The notes below the pieces were generated by a model. The model was not told the origin of the DNA. It saw only the letters and a list, made by a program, of their open reading frames with translations, and did not search any database. Position numbers and translations under genes: made by a program. Source: Bacillus sp. (in: firmicutes) (GTDB taxonomy: Bacteria > Bacillota > Bacilli > Bacillales > Salisediminibacteriaceae). From it: a stretch of 38,734 nt of DNA. This document shows, piece by piece, positions 17,578 through 26,028 of this stretch. The first letter of the stretch is position 1; every line of letters starts with the position of its first letter. The stretch is from the NCBI GenBank assembly GCA_021208645.1, contig JAJOJL010000135.1, forward strand, positions 1 to 38,734, given 5' to 3'.

Positions 17578-18141
17578 ATGACCTTGGAAAAGGATCTTAT
17601 AAGGATGGTCGAATCAGATGAATGGATGATGGGAGTTTTAAAAGCAGCACAAACCCTTCAACTTCCTGATTGGTGGATCTGTGCAGGGTTTGTCCGTTCA
17701 AAGGTGTGGGATGTACAACATGGGCTTTCGGAGAGGACACCAATCAATGATGTGGATGTTATCTATTACGACCCCACAAAGGTTGAGAAGAATTATGAGA
17801 AACATTTGGAGATGGAATTAAAAGTCATCCACCCAGATATCCCTTGGTCAGTAAAAAATCAAGCAAGGATGCACCATATCAATAGTCTCCCACCGTATGA
17901 ATCTGCTTCAGACGGGATTGCTCACTTTCCTGAAACAGTAACTGCTTTGGGAGTCAGGTTAACGGGGGATGGTTCGGTGGATTTAACTGCTCCCCACGGA
18001 GTGGAGGATGTATTTAACATGGAGGTACGACCAGTGCCGTTATTTAGGGCAGACCCTAAGCTTCGAGAGGTTTACAGGCAGAGGGTTAAGAAGAAAAATT
18101 GGCAACATGTATGGCCGGGAGTAGAGATAGTTGAAATTTAG
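17578..18141 (+). CDS. Nucleotidyltransferase family protein (PF06042-like)
   Basis: 187 residues. The N-terminal segment LPDWWICAGFVRSKVWD and TPINDVDVIYYDP resemble the nucleotidyltransferase core, with paired acidic residues in NDVDVIYYD as the likely metal site. The middle has NQARMHHINSLPPYESASDGIAHFPETVTALGVRL, a conserved pattern of this family. The C-terminus reads KLREVYRQRVKKKNW. Substrate unknown. ATG 17578 follows AGGGTGA; the gene lies 40 bp after yebG and may share its transcript. It ends next to a repeat-rich convergent junction. Confidence 0.8.
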   Translation: MTLEKDLIRMVESDEWMMGVLKAAQTLQLPDWWICAGFVRSKVWDVQHGLSERTPINDVDVIYYDPTKVEKNYEKHLEMELKVIHPDIPWSVKNQARMHHINSLPPYESASDGIAHFPETVTALGVRLTGDGSVDLTAPHGVEDVFNMEVRPVPLFRADPKLREVYRQRVKKKNWQHVWPGVEIVEI

Positions 18142-18195
18142 TTTTTGAGTATCCCTCTAGCTCGGAATCAGTAAATAATGTATTAAGATGGTAAC

Positions 18196-18517
18196 GTGTT
18201 GATGAGATCTTCTCGAACTCGCTTTCCGCGGGCAACGCTTCAGCCTCCTCGGAGACTACTGAAAAAGGCACGCTCTTCGCCGTTTCAGTAGTCGTAGCAA
18301 TGTGCGTAGCCGTTGCATGGTTTTAATGTTAGCTTTGAGTGTTTTTCTCAAAGCTAACGCGCAACGAGCGAAGCCATTGCCGATCTTTTTTTCCTGCGGG
18401 GTCTTCAGCTGTTGCTTTTCCCGCAGGACTTTGAGATACTTCCTCGAAATAGCCCACGCACGAAGAAAATGTGTGAGCATTTTCGAGGAGTCTCGTTCGC
18501 TCCGATCTCATCAACAC
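18196..18517. mobile_element. 322-bp MITE-like multi-hairpin element with 14-bp terminal inverted repeats
   Basis: GTGTTGATGAGATC (18196-18209) and GATCTCATCAACAC (18504-18517) are perfect inverted ends. Inside are four hairpins: GACTACTGAAA/TTTCAGTAGTC (18253-18292), GTTAGCTTTGAG/CTCAAAGCTAAC (18328-18339/18347-18358), CCTGCGGG/CCCGCAGG (18392-18426), and CTCGAAA/TTTCGAG (from about 18443 to 18487). There is no transposase or convincing ORF. Part of it recurs at 21857-21960 and part at 30360-30442. No target duplication is obvious. Confidence 0.75.
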
Positions 18518-18591
18518 TAAAATTTAAAAATTAGAATCTCATTCTGAGCAAAAGGGATACCCATTATTTAGTTTTGTAATGTAAGTGATTA

Positions 18592-18627
18592 AGGGAGTTG
18601 GAGGCTTTAGTTGACCTCCAACTCCCT
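18592..18627 (-). terminator. Terminator of the coat-protein pair
   Basis: Perfect 13-bp stem AGGGAGTTGGAGG (18592-18604) with CCTCCAACTCCCT (18615-18627), 10-nt loop, just after the minus-strand stop at 18638. T tracts are weak on both sides. Confidence 0.7.
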
Positions 18628-18637
18628 GTTTGGTGTG

Positions 18638-19330
18638 CTATAATTTCCATGGTGGTTTTTCTTGACCAGCTGGTAATTGCAATTGTTGCTCCGTTTCTTC
18701 AGACATTTGTGTCTGCTCTTCATCTTCTTGTTCGTTAGACGACTGGTAGGCAGGCAAATTCACAGCAGTTTGCTCCTGGTAGGAAGCCATATCTGTGCTT
18801 GTCATCTGTCTGGTGGATGTGGAGCCTTGATTCATACTTGTTTGCTGAGTGTTTTGTGTGTTTGTCATACCGGTAGAAGTTGTACCTGGATATCCCTGAT
18901 AAGTCGCAGGCTGTTCATATTGATCGTTAGGGACATTGTGTACTTCATCTGCTAACTGTTCAGCTAGCTCATCTGACTGGGCGAAATAGTGTTTGTTAGG
19001 ATAACTTGGTTGGCTACTATTGGTAAACTGTTGCTGTTGTCCTTGCTGGCCTTGTTGGTTGCTATATTGAATGACTGATTGAGCAGTCATTTGGTCCACC
19101 TGGATCTGCTGATCAAGGTTATGGGGCTGATAATAGCCTTGAGTGATCATATAATCAGCCACTTTTTGCTGAAAAATTACGGCCTGCTGTAGCTGCTGGT
19201 TTAATGTTTTTCTCACATCTTCGGAAGTTGCCTCCGTTAAGGCGTAGGCGCAGTTTTTGACACCTGCTTTAGCGGATAGTAATAAATCGGTAGCAATTGC
19301 CTGATCAGACATTTGGTTAGCCAAATTCAT
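18638..19330 (-). CDS. CotF-like spore coat protein with long Gln-rich tail
   Basis: 230 residues. The N-terminal 90 residues form a helical, ferritin-like CotF domain (MSDQAIATDLLLSAKAGVKNCAYALTEA and VADYMITQGYYQP). A low-complexity Gln, Thr and Ser tail with an acidic end follows. ATG at 19330 is preferred over an upstream TTG because GGAGGGG lies 7 nt before it. CotF-type proteins are coat components of Bacillus spores. The long disordered tail is not usual for this family and may serve in surface cross-linking. It lies directly behind the small CotF-like gene, in one operon. Confidence 0.78.
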   Translation of the reverse strand: MNLANQMSDQAIATDLLLSAKAGVKNCAYALTEATSEDVRKTLNQQLQQAVIFQQKVADYMITQGYYQPHNLDQQIQVDQMTAQSVIQYSNQQGQQGQQQQFTNSSQPSYPNKHYFAQSDELAEQLADEVHNVPNDQYEQPATYQGYPGTTSTGMTNTQNTQQTSMNQGSTSTRQMTSTDMASYQEQTAVNLPAYQSSNEQEDEEQTQMSEETEQQLQLPAGQEKPPWKL

Positions 19331-19345
19331 ATAAAACCCCTCCAA

Positions 19346-19540
19346 TTATTGGTTCATGAGTTTTTGCAACATGTGAATATCGTTTTCAGAAGCTTGGATG
19401 TCTTGTTGTAATAGGGTTTTTAGTTGTGAATCTTGTGCCATATTGTGCATGACATGGGCTTTATTTAAACAATTTGTTTTAAAGAGGAGCATCTCATGAA
19501 GCTCTGCCTTTTCGTGTGTGGCTAATCCTTGATTTACCAT
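19346..19540 (-). CDS. Small CotF-like spore coat protein
   Basis: 64 residues, mostly helical: NQGLATHEKAELHEMLLFKTNCLNKAHVMHNMAQDSQLKTLLQQDIQASENDIHMLQKLM. The LHEMLLFKT pattern and the tail of paired helices match the small partner found with CotF-type coat proteins in bacilli. The start ATG 19540 follows GGGAGGTG; the upstream in-frame start gives a peptide with no ribosome-binding site. The larger coat gene starts 15 bp after its stop, so they are a pair. Expected expression is in the mother cell during sporulation, although I did not identify a SigE or SigK promoter. Confidence 0.75.
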   Translation of the reverse strand: MVNQGLATHEKAELHEMLLFKTNCLNKAHVMHNMAQDSQLKTLLQQDIQASENDIHMLQKLMNQ

Positions 19541-19898
19541 GGAATAACACCTCCCGAATAAATGAACCATCTTTGATGGTCACCACTTAGTGTGTGGAGT
19601 ATAAGGGAGAATATAGAAGGGGGTTGCTGGTAAGAAAGGTGTGGATTAGAAGGTCGGCGTTTGATTGTGACGGGAAACCGGGTTGGTTTTAGTGATTTCA
19701 CGTTGCAATTGTGGAATTGGAACATGAAAATTATATGTATTAAGAATGTCACGTCGTAAAACTGGAATTGGAACGTGAAAATTATTTATAGTAATAATTT
19801 CGCGTCGTAATAATAAGATTACGACGCGAATCAGATTTGTATAAAAATTTTTCCCTTGCAATAACAAAATCAGCAAGTCCAAATGCCAAAAACTGACT
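19541..19898. repeat. Array D: three 51-bp hairpin repeats between coat pair and amidase
   Basis: TCACGTTG (19698), TCACGTCG (19749) and TCGCGTCG (19800) mark units 51 bp apart. Each unit has its own palindrome: TTTCACGTT/AACATGAAA (one mismatch), TCACGT/ACGTGA, and TTCGCGTCGTAAT with ATTACGACGCGAA (13 bp, 19799-19811/19818-19830). GGAATTGGAAC and GAAAATTAT are shared by units 1 and 2. The minus-strand ORF over the array (a 17-residue repeat) is a by-product of the period being divisible by three. The rest of this gap shows nothing else. Confidence 0.75.
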
Positions 19899-21383
19899 TT
19901 ATTGTTCCTTACCCTCTTCGGGGGCTTTTCTGTGCTTTGTACCTTGCTCAAAAGCATAGGCGTACTTCAATAAATTTGCTTCAGAATAAGCAGTTCCTGT
20001 AAAGGTGATGCCAACAGGTTCCCCTTCGCTTGTATACCCCGCTGGTACCGTCACGGATGGATAACCCGCCTTGGCAGGAATACTGGCACCAATGTTATTT
20101 GGAAAAACAATGGTATCGACGCCATATTGTGATAATGTAGCATCAATTCCCCCTTCTTTAGATAAATACTGATCTGCTTCTAAACTTTCTAAGTATTTTC
20201 GATCCAACAACGTACCGCTGGTATTTTCTGCTTCAATAAGAAGTGTTTGTCCGTATTTAAGCATTGCTTTTGGGAAACGGTAATTATACGTAATAACATC
20301 CGACAAAGAGCGAACCTCTCCATTGGCTGCTATATACTCTTTCAGATAATTATTTAAGCCAACTTTAAATTCATGAACTAATACATCATAGGTCCACTTT
20401 TCCTCCGTAGAAGGAATGACTACATCCACAACTTCTGCCCCTAGTTCCACGAGTTTGTCTACGGCTTTATTAAGTAATTCGAGTTTATCTCCCTTTATGT
20501 AGTCAAAATAAGTGTCCCGCGCAATTCCAATTTTAGCCCCCTTAAGGCCGTTCGTGTCCAGTCTGGAAGTGAAATCAAAGCCACTCACATAATCAACATT
20601 TGTTTTCGTAACAGGATCTGTCCCATCTACACCTGTCAAAACGTTAAGGAGTAACGCTGCATCCTTCACTGTTCTAGCCATTGGTCCAGCAGTATCTTGT
20701 GTGTGGGAAATGGGGATAATACCTGAACGACTAATTAATCCTACCGTTGGTTTCACTCCCACTAGTGAGTTTTGACTGGCAGGACTTAATATGGATCCTG
20801 ATGTTTCTGTTCCAACAGCAACAACGGCTAAATTGGCGGCAATGGAACTACCTGAACCGGAACTGGAACCACCGCAATCAAAACCTTCACCATAAGGATT
20901 CTTCACTTGACCGCCTCGGGAGCTGTAGCCACTAGGCATTCCTTGTGTCATAAAGTTGGCCCATTCCGTCATATTCGTTTTCCCTAAAATAACGGCACCT
21001 GCCTCCCGTAATTTTTTCACGAGAAAAGCATCCTTTACGGCATAGGAATCCTTCATGGCAAGTGACCCGGCGCTTGTATGCATTCTATCAGCTGTTGCAA
21101 TATTGTCTTTAATTAGTACGGGAATCCCGTGCAAAAGACTACGAGGACCTGATACACTTCGCTCCAAGTCTAACGCTTCAGCTATTTGTAGCGCATCTGG
21201 ATTCACCTCTAAAATAGAGTTAACGCCCCTTTCACCTTGATCCACTTGTGCGATCCGATACAAATATAGAAGGACTAGTTCTTTGGAGCTTAGCCCTCCT
21301 TCAGAGAATTTTAATTGAATATCATCGATTGTAGTCTCATTTAGCCAAGTATTATACAGTTCATTTAGTTTTGGATTTTTCAT
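19899..21383 (-). CDS. Amidase signature family hydrolase
   Basis: 494 residues. The amidase-signature fold has a Ser-cisSer-Lys triad: Lys92 in VLIKDNIAT, the cis-Ser in [12 protein letters not shown] near residue 173, and the nucleophile Ser in GTETSGSI near residue 197. No signal peptide or membrane segment is visible, so it is probably cytosolic. This family includes amidases, the GatA transamidase subunit and others. GatA is unlikely because no gatB or gatC is nearby and the N-terminus is extended. Substrate unknown. ATG 21383 follows AAGGTGA at short distance. Transcribed away from purE, with the pur regulatory region in between. Confidence 0.88.
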   Translation of the reverse strand: MKNPKLNELYNTWLNETTIDDIQLKFSEGGLSSKELVLLYLYRIAQVDQGERGVNSILEVNPDALQIAEALDLERSVSGPRSLLHGIPVLIKDNIATADRMHTSAGSLAMKDSYAVKDAFLVKKLREAGAVILGKTNMTEWANFMTQGMPSGYSSRGGQVKNPYGEGFDCGGSSSGSGSSIAANLAVVAVGTETSGSILSPASQNSLVGVKPTVGLISRSGIIPISHTQDTAGPMARTVKDAALLLNVLTGVDGTDPVTKTNVDYVSGFDFTSRLDTNGLKGAKIGIARDTYFDYIKGDKLELLNKAVDKLVELGAEVVDVVIPSTEEKWTYDVLVHEFKVGLNNYLKEYIAANGEVRSLSDVITYNYRFPKAMLKYGQTLLIEAENTSGTLLDRKYLESLEADQYLSKEGGIDATLSQYGVDTIVFPNNIGASIPAKAGYPSVTVPAGYTSEGEPVGITFTGTAYSEANLLKYAYAFEQGTKHRKAPEEGKEQ

Positions 21384-21538
21384 TCACCTTAACCTGCCTC
21401 TCTACCTTTAATACCTCTTATTGTAACAATAGAATGTTGTTTTTCACAAAAAATAAGTGTATTTCAATTATTGAATAATGTCTGCCGTAGGGAAACAAAT
21501 GTGAATGACTGGAAGAAAATCTCACATTATTTTCCGGT
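21384..21538. other. Divergent intergenic DNA between amidase and pur control region
   Basis: No gene is visible. It should contain the amidase promoter on the minus strand, but I could not pick one with confidence. Confidence 0.3.
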
Positions 21539-21615
21539 AAAATCCGAACGATGGACCACCTCCTTTGAAAAACGTTCGAATTTTGGTTGATTTTTAAAAC
21601 TCGGCTTGTTAAGAT
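21539..21615 (+). promoter_or_regulatory. pur operon promoter with two PurR boxes
   Basis: Box 1 is AAAATCCGAACGAT (21539-21552) and box 2 in inverted orientation is AACGTTCGAATTT (21571-21583). Both fit the Bacillus PurBox (AWWWCCGAACWWT) and are separated by 18 bp. The promoter TTGATT (21587-21592)-N17-TAAGAT (21610-21615) follows immediately. In B. subtilis PurR binds such paired boxes and is released by PRPP. Confidence 0.88.
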
Positions 21616-21640
21616 AGACATAGTGATAATAAATAAATAT

Positions 21641-21712
21641 ACCTCATATAATCCACGGGGATATGGCCCGGAAGTTTCTACCTGATGACCGTAAATCATC
21701 GGACTATGAGGG
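21641..21712 (+). promoter_or_regulatory. Guanine riboswitch aptamer before purE
   Basis: P1 is CCTCATA (21642-21648) with TATGAGG (21705-21711). The P2 hairpin encloses GGGGATATGGCCCG, followed by GTTTCTACC. P3 is GATGA/TCATC around CCGTAAA, and the junction GACTAT carries the guanine-specific C. A further hairpin, ACGGCATT (21733-21740) with AATGCCGT (21759-21766), follows before the terminator. Confidence 0.96.
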
Positions 21713-21784
21713 CGACTGCGTGCTTACTTATGACGGCATTTTATTTTATTAATATAATAATGCCGTTGGAATGATTTATTTTAC

Positions 21785-21831
21785 ACGTGTTCTTTGTCCC
21801 CTCAGAATAGACAGAAGAACACGTTTTTTTT
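21785..21831 (+). terminator. purE riboswitch terminator
   Basis: ACGTGTTCTT (21785-21794) pairs with AAGAACACGT (21815-21824), followed by eight T (21824-21831). Confidence 0.92.
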
Positions 21832-21856
21832 ATGGGCTTTTTTAAAAGCAGACCGA

Positions 21857-21960
21857 CCATGCAACGGCTGCGCTAATTGCTACGGCAACTCAACTACTAA
21901 GAATGTGCCTTTTCAGTTGACTCCGAGGAGGCTCCACAACCTCCCGCGGAAAGCGAGTGG
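21857..21960 (-). mobile_element. Inverted half copy of the 18.2-kb repeat element, inside the purE leader
   Basis: Read on the minus strand, this 104-bp stretch aligns end to end with 18215-18320. Shared words include ACTCGCTTTCCGCGGG, GAGCCTCCTCGGAG/CAGCCTCCTCGGAG, ACTGAAAA.GGCAC, GTAGCAAT..GCG.AGCCGTTGCATGG. The two copies differ at roughly a fifth to a quarter of sites. The element lies between the riboswitch terminator and the purE ribosome-binding site. Confidence 0.8.
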
Positions 21961-22009
21961 ACTGTAGTGGGCTCTGGCGGAGCTATTTATAAAATAGGAG
22001 GGCTTTACC

Positions 22010-22496
22010 ATGACTGCAAAAGTTGGCGTCATTATGGGATCCACATCGGATTGGGAAACAATGAAAAACACCGTTGAAACGTTGGAAGAACTAAAAGTAC
22101 CTTATGAAAAAAAGGTGGTTTCTGCACACCGGACTCCTGACTATATGTTCGAATATGCAGAAACGGCCTTGGAAAGGGGTTTAGAAGTGATAATTGCCGG
22201 GAGCGGGAGGGGCAGCTCACCTTCCAGGAATGGTAGCAGCGAAAACAATCTTGCCCGTAATTGGTGTGCCAGTCCAGTCGAGAGCACTTCAAGGAATGGA
22301 TTCACTCCTATCCATTGTCCAAATGCCTGCAGGTGTGCCTGTTGCAACAGTAGCAATTGGTAAAGCGGGGGCTGTTAATGCAGCGCTTTTGGCTGCTCAG
22401 CAATTAGCGGTTCACGACCCAGCCTTAAGACAACGCTTGGAAGAGCGCCGGCAAGCAAAACAAAAAGAAGTATTGGAAAATGGTGAATTACTATGA
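22010..22496 (+). CDS. purE: N5-carboxyaminoimidazole ribonucleotide mutase PurE (one frameshift)
   Basis: Converts N5-CAIR to CAIR in IMP synthesis. The N-terminus has [13 protein letters not shown] and [10 protein letters not shown], the family's substrate loops. The frame breaks at GGG 22199-22201: removing one G gives [19 protein letters not shown], and the rest ([36 protein letters not shown]) is canonical. Repaired length is 161 residues, the normal size. ATG 22010 follows TAGGAGGG (21995-22002). The stop overlaps purK by ATGA. Expression is set by PurR, the riboswitch and a leader lengthened by a repeat. Confidence 0.95.
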
Positions 22497-23622
22497 GTGG
22501 AAAATGGATAGAGCCAGGTAAAACCATTGGCATACTAGGTGGTGGACAGTTGGGTAGAATGATGGCTTTATCTGCAAGGGAAATGGGGTATGGTGTAGCT
22601 GTACTAGATCCAGCACCTAATTCACCTTGTGGGCAGGTTGCGGACCTTCAAGTAGAAGCAGCCTACAATGATCTTTCAGGAGCAGAACAACTTGCAAAAG
22701 TCTGTGATGTACTTACTTATGAATTTGAAAATATAGATGCACAAACTGCGAAATGGCTGGAGGAAAACTTGTACTTACCACAAGGAAGCGAACTTCTCTC
22801 CATCACGCAAGACAGGCTAACGGAGAAGGCCGCGATTAGTTCTTATCAAGTACCTGTTGTCCCGTACCGTGCCATTCATACGCATAAAGATTTGGAGGAA
22901 GCTGTTGAAGAATTGGGGCTTCCAGCCGTCTTGAAAACAACACGGGGCGGTTACGATGGAAAGGGCCAAAGGGTAATTCGTGAATCATCTCAGCTAAATC
23001 AAATTTGGGATGACATGCAAGGAAGTGGGCCATTTGTTTTAGAGGCATGGATTCCATTTGATAAGAAGTATCTGTAATTGTAACAAGAAGTGTTAGGGGA
23101 GAAACTTCTACTTTTCCAATTGCGGAAAATATTCATATTAACAATATATTGTATCAGACCATTGTCCCTGCAAGGGTTTCGTCCAAGGTAGAAGCTGAAG
23201 CTGTTAAGATGGCAACGAAGCTGGCAGAATCGCTCAATTTAGTGGGAACGTTGGCCGTCGAAATGTTCGTCGTTGGTGAAGAACTGTATGTGAATGAACT
23301 TGCTCCTCGCCCCCATAACTCTGGACACTATACGATAGATGCTTGTGAAACATCTCAATTTGATCAGCACATTCGTGCTATCTGTGGTTGGCCGCTTGGA
23401 AGTACAGAATTACTAAAGCCAGTGGTAATGGTTAACATATTAGGAGAACACATACCTAACGTACTAACCCATATTCGAGACCTTAAAGGTGGGCACCTAC
23501 ATCTTTACGGGAAAAAAGAAGCAAAGCAAGGTAGGAAGATGGGCCATGTCAATGTACTTGCCGATTCAGTCGAACAAGCCCTAGTAGAAGTTAACAACTC
23601 GCCGATTTGGAAAGCAGATTGA
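22493..23622 (+). CDS. purK: N5-carboxyaminoimidazole ribonucleotide synthase PurK (one frameshift)
   Basis: An ATP-grasp enzyme that makes N5-CAIR from AIR, bicarbonate and ATP. The N-terminal Rossmann motif is [14 protein letters not shown]. The ATP-grasp part has [14 protein letters not shown], and the metal-site region reads [19 protein letters not shown]. The frame breaks at 23065: AAGAAG should be AAGGAAG, giving [23 protein letters not shown]. The repaired protein is 376 residues (B. subtilis 380). Starts within the purE stop (ATGA). As with the other broken genes here, loss of one G in a GG pair points to an assembly error. Confidence 0.95.
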
Positions 23623-23667
23623 AGCAGTAAAAACATAGGAACTCATACATCTAGGAGGAAAATAATC

Positions 23668-24966
23668 ATGATTGAACGTTATACACGCCCAGAAATGGGT
23701 GCAATATGGACAGAAGAAAATCGTTTTCAGGCATGGCTTGAAGTAGAAATTCAAGCATGTGAAGCATGGGCAGAACTAGGGGACATTCCTAAAGAGGACG
23801 TTGCAAAAATCCGTGAAAATGCTGGATTTGATGTGGAACGAATTAAAGAAATAGAAGAAGAAACACGTCATGATGTCGTTGCCTTTACGAGAGCTGTTTC
23901 CGAAACTTTAGGAGAAGAAAGAAAATGGGTTCACTACGGTCTAACCTCTACAGATGTAGTGGATACAGCATTGTCCTACTTGCTTCGTCAGGCAAATGAA
24001 ATTATTGAAAAAGACATTATTAACTTTATCGAAATTCTAAAGGAAAAAGCTAAGGAACATAAAATGACGGTCATGATGGGTAGGACCCATGGTGTTCATG
24101 CTGAGCCAACCACCTTTGGTTTAAAGCTTGCCCTTTGGTATGAAGAAATGAAGCGAAACCTAGAGCGTTTTCGTGCTGCTGCTGAAACAGTACGTGTAGG
24201 GAAAATCTCAGGCGCTGTTGGAACCTATGCCAACATCGACCCCTTCGTTGAAAAATATGTCTGTGAAGGATTAGGGCTGGAAGCTGCACCAATTTCCACT
24301 CAAACATTGCAGCGGGACCGCCATGCACACTATATGGCGACGTTATCGTTGATTGCTTCTTCCATTGAAAAGATGGCAGTAGAAATTCGTGGATTACAAA
24401 AAAGTGAAACGCGGGAAGTGGAAGAATTTTTTGCAAAAGGTCAAAAAGGATCTTCCGCAATGCCCCATAAACGTAACCCAATCGGGTCAGAAAATATGAC
24501 GGGATTGGCTCGAGTTATCCGTGGTCACATGATAACAGCATATGAAAATGTAAGCTTATGGCACGAAAGGGATATTTCCCACTCTTCTGCTGAACGAGTG
24601 ATTTTACCAGATGCGACGATTCTGTTGAACTATATGTTAAACCGCTTCGGTAACATTGTGAAAAACTTGACAGTGTTCCCAGACAACATGAAACGAAACA
24701 TGGATAGAACGTACGGATTAATTTATTCACAACGTGTTTTGTTGACGCTCATTGACAAAGGGATGGTAAGAGAAGAGGCTTACGATTTAGTACAGCCAAA
24801 AGCGATGGAAGCGTGGGAAAAAGCGGTACCGTTCCGAAGCTTAGTGGAGAGAGATGAGCAAATCATGAGTCAGCTTTCCAAAGAAGAACTGGATGACTGC
24901 TTCGATTATAACCATCACTTAAAGCATGTAAATACGATTTTTGAGCGTTTAGGATTAAACGACTAA
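23668..24966 (+). CDS. purB: Adenylosuccinate lyase
   Basis: Cleaves SAICAR to AICAR and adenylosuccinate to AMP. 432 residues (B. subtilis 431). The fumarase/aspartase superfamily signature [11 protein letters not shown] is near residue 260. [15 protein letters not shown] and [22 protein letters not shown] carry other active-site residues, including the catalytic His. ATG 23668 follows TAGGAGG. It lies 45 bp after purK. A small hairpin (AGGTGCT 24975-24981 with AGCACCT 24989-24995) follows before purC; having no T run, it is more likely an RNA processing or stability element than a terminator. Confidence 0.97.
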   Translation: MIERYTRPEMGAIWTEENRFQAWLEVEIQACEAWAELGDIPKEDVAKIRENAGFDVERIKEIEEETRHDVVAFTRAVSETLGEERKWVHYGLTSTDVVDTALSYLLRQANEIIEKDIINFIEILKEKAKEHKMTVMMGRTHGVHAEPTTFGLKLALWYEEMKRNLERFRAAAETVRVGKISGAVGTYANIDPFVEKYVCEGLGLEAAPISTQTLQRDRHAHYMATLSLIASSIEKMAVEIRGLQKSETREVEEFFAKGQKGSSAMPHKRNPIGSENMTGLARVIRGHMITAYENVSLWHERDISHSSAERVILPDATILLNYMLNRFGNIVKNLTVFPDNMKRNMDRTYGLIYSQRVLLTLIDKGMVREEAYDLVQPKAMEAWEKAVPFRSLVERDEQIMSQLSKEELDDCFDYNHHLKHVNTIFERLGLND

Positions 24967-25051
24967 GGTGTCAAAGGTGCTACCTAATAGCACCTCTGCA
25001 ATCTGTGAAAAACTAGTATTGCCAATCTTGTAACTATTGGAGGACTTCCAA

Positions 25052-25771
25052 ATGACAGCAGTAAAAGGTGAATGCCTATATGAAGGCAAAGCAAAGCGCA
25101 TATATGCTACAAACGAAGACAGTGTGCTCTGGGTAGAGTATAAGGACGAAGCGACAGCTTTTAATGGGGAGAAGAAAGACGTACTGGAAGGAAAGGGACG
25201 TTTAAATAATGAAATTAGTTCCCTAATTTTTGCCCAATTAAAAGAAGAGGGTATCGACAGTCACTTTATTAAGCGTTTATCCTCCAACGAACAGTTAGTG
25301 AAAAAAGTAGAGATTATCCCATTGGAAGTCGTCGTTCGGAATGTGGCGGCAGGTAGTTTGGTTAAGCGTCTCGGAATTGATCGTGGAACAAACTTCGAAC
25401 CACCATTTGTTGAATTTTACTTGAAGGACGATGCATTAGGCGATCCACTCATTACAGAAGACCATATTCGTGTTATGGATCTGGCAACGGTGGAAGAAGT
25501 GACGCAGCTAAAAGCCATGGCATTGAAGGTAAATGATCACCTTAAACGTTTGTTTAAAAATATTAACATTCAATTAGTAGACTTTAAGTTAGAGTTTGGT
25601 AGAGATAACAATGGAGCAATTTTATTGGCAGACGAGATCTCTCCAGACACATGCCGACTGTGGGATGAAAAAACTGGGGAATCCTTCGATAAAGATTTAT
25701 TCCGTTTTCAACTTGGGAATTTGCAAGAGGGCTATGAAACTATTCTTACTCGACTAGGGGGACAAAAATAA
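25052..25771 (+). CDS. purC: SAICAR synthase
   Basis: Joins CAIR and aspartate using ATP. 239 residues. LYEGKAKRIYAT at the N-terminus, KDEATAFNGEKK, and EVVVRNVAAGSLVKRLGI are SAICAR synthase motifs; DEISPDTCRLWDEKTGESFDKD closes the active site. ATG 25052 is chosen because GGAGGA (25039-25044) precedes it by 7 nt; the upstream in-frame TTG overlaps that site. Its TAA shares one base with the purS start. Confidence 0.96.
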   Translation: MTAVKGECLYEGKAKRIYATNEDSVLWVEYKDEATAFNGEKKDVLEGKGRLNNEISSLIFAQLKEEGIDSHFIKRLSSNEQLVKKVEIIPLEVVVRNVAAGSLVKRLGIDRGTNFEPPFVEFYLKDDALGDPLITEDHIRVMDLATVEEVTQLKAMALKVNDHLKRLFKNINIQLVDFKLEFGRDNNGAILLADEISPDTCRLWDEKTGESFDKDLFRFQLGNLQEGYETILTRLGGQK

Positions 25772-26028
25772 TGTTATTTGAAGTAAAAGTATATGTATCG
25801 TTAAAAGAAGCGGTATTAGATCCAGCAGGAACAGCAGTAAAAAGTTCGTTACATCACCTTGGCTATAAAGGTGTAGAGGACGTTCGTATCGGTAAAGTAA
25901 TGACATTGCAAATTGAAAGCAGTCAAGAAATGATTGAAGCTACCGTTACAGAAATGTGTGAAAAACTTTTAGCAAACCCTGTTATCGAAGACTATCGTTT
26001 TGAAATTGAGGAGGTAGTTTCTCAATGA
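25771..26028 (+). CDS. purS: FGAM synthase subunit PurS
   Basis: An 85-residue accessory subunit that joins PurQ and PurL in the formylglycinamidine ribonucleotide synthase complex. The sequence [40 protein letters not shown] is typical. The start overlaps the purC stop (TAATG) and the stop overlaps purQ (ATGA), so all are coupled. Confidence 0.96.
   Translation: MLFEVKVYVSLKEAVLDPAGTAVKSSLHHLGYKGVEDVRIGKVMTLQIESSQEMIEATVTEMCEKLLANPVIEDYRFEIEEVVSQ

Noticed and set aside
18256-18520. Small ORFs inside the MITE-like element
   Set aside because: They overlap on both strands, follow the hairpins and have no ribosome-binding site or family match.
19899-21383. Amidase as GatA
   Set aside because: No gatC or gatB is adjacent, and the N-terminal extension and insertion pattern differ from GatA.
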